In this document: positions 18,659-18,810 of the stretch, in pieces
How the letters are laid out: every line of letters begins with the position of its first letter
How positions within the stretch are numbered: position 1 is the stretch's first letter
From: Photorhabdus cinerea
Lineage (GTDB): Bacteria; Pseudomonadota; Gammaproteobacteria; Enterobacterales; Enterobacteriaceae
Assembly: GCF_011189575.1 (NCBI RefSeq)
Contig: NZ_PUJW01000039.1
Coordinates: 1-18,810 of the forward strand
Direction: 5' to 3'
Length of the DNA stretch: 18,810 bases
The notes under the pieces: generated by a model
What the model saw: only the letters and a program-made list of their open reading frames with translations
The model's database searches: none
What the model was told of the DNA's origin: nothing
Made by a program: the position numbers and the translations under genes

Positions 18659-18810
18659 ATACTTATGTCATCACTTTTATTTTATCTGGAAACGAATGTT
18701 CAAGCGATACATGATAAATACTCTCGTGTATCGCGGCACTAATTTATCAGAAGCAAAAGACATTGCTGCATGTGAAATTGAAACATATTCTAAAAAGCGT
18801 GGATATTGGA
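18651..18810 (+). CDS. Hypothetical protein, 3' end outside window
   Basis: A frame from the ATG at 18651, overlapping the previous stop by 8 bases, stays open to the right edge (53 codons): basic start (HFYFIWKRMFKRYMINTLVY), then NLSEAKDIAACEIETYSKKR. The spacing and overlap match the other tightly packed early genes. An alternative ATG at 18655 in another frame stops after 19 codons. Not recognised. Confidence 0.5.
   Translation, partial: MNEYLCHHFYFIWKRMFKRYMINTLVYRGTNLSEAKDIAACEIETYSKKRGYW

Overview
The window is the control, replication, lysis and early-recombination part of a lambdoid temperate phage or prophage. It is laid out as the mirror image of the standard lambda map. The host is most likely a low-GC member of Enterobacterales (Morganellaceae such as Proteus, Providencia, Xenorhabdus or Photorhabdus would fit). 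This is inferred from AT-rich codon use and from the resemblance of the proteins to enterobacterial lambdoid families. No integrase, attachment site or structural gene lies inside, so prophage and free phage cannot be told apart.

Immunity region (about 10.0-12.95 kb). A lambda-like switch is recognisable almost base for base: cII and cro on the minus strand, then PR/PRM with three 17-bp operators, then cI, rexA and rexB on the plus strand, a terminator, and PL with three operators. PR and PL share a perfect 43-bp inverted repeat. The CI protein keeps the lambda DNA-binding domain but has lost the self-cleaving C-terminal domain, so induction must work differently from lambda. rexA and rexB are clear homologues of the lambda superinfection-exclusion pair, in the same place.

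Leftward arm (10.0 kb down to 1). From PR, through a nutR-like site, come cro, cII, an unknown gene, a winged-helix replication-initiator candidate behind a tandem palindrome, a DEAD-box helicase and a TOPRIM primase. This is a replication module unlike lambda O/P. Then follow two Lar-like zinc-ribbon proteins, ninB, a 32-codon gene, ninG, a small unknown gene and Q. Behind Q lies a lambda-like PR' promoter with the conserved pause sequence and a series of terminators. Between Q and the lysis genes sits accessory DNA: two plus-strand genes and a minus-strand P63C-domain gene with its own promoter and palindromic operators. Lysis genes are a lambda-S-type holin, an endolysin-like protein, a small membrane protein, and nested Rz/Rz1 spanins cut by the left edge.

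Rightward arm (12.9 kb to the end). From PL come a Tyr/Asn-repeat protein, a nutL-like site, a long leader hairpin and an N-like antiterminator. A run of small early genes follows (one apparently frameshifted), then a RecE-like exonuclease with an overlapping putative single-strand annealing partner, and several accessory proteins including a DUF3268 zinc-finger protein. The last gene is cut by the right edge.

How it works together: CI at OR/OL keeps PR and PL off and lets cI-rexAB be expressed in the lysogen. After induction, N acts at the nut sites so that both early operons are read through. The left operon makes the replication proteins and Q, and Q then carries PR' transcription through the terminators into the lysis (and presumably structural) genes.
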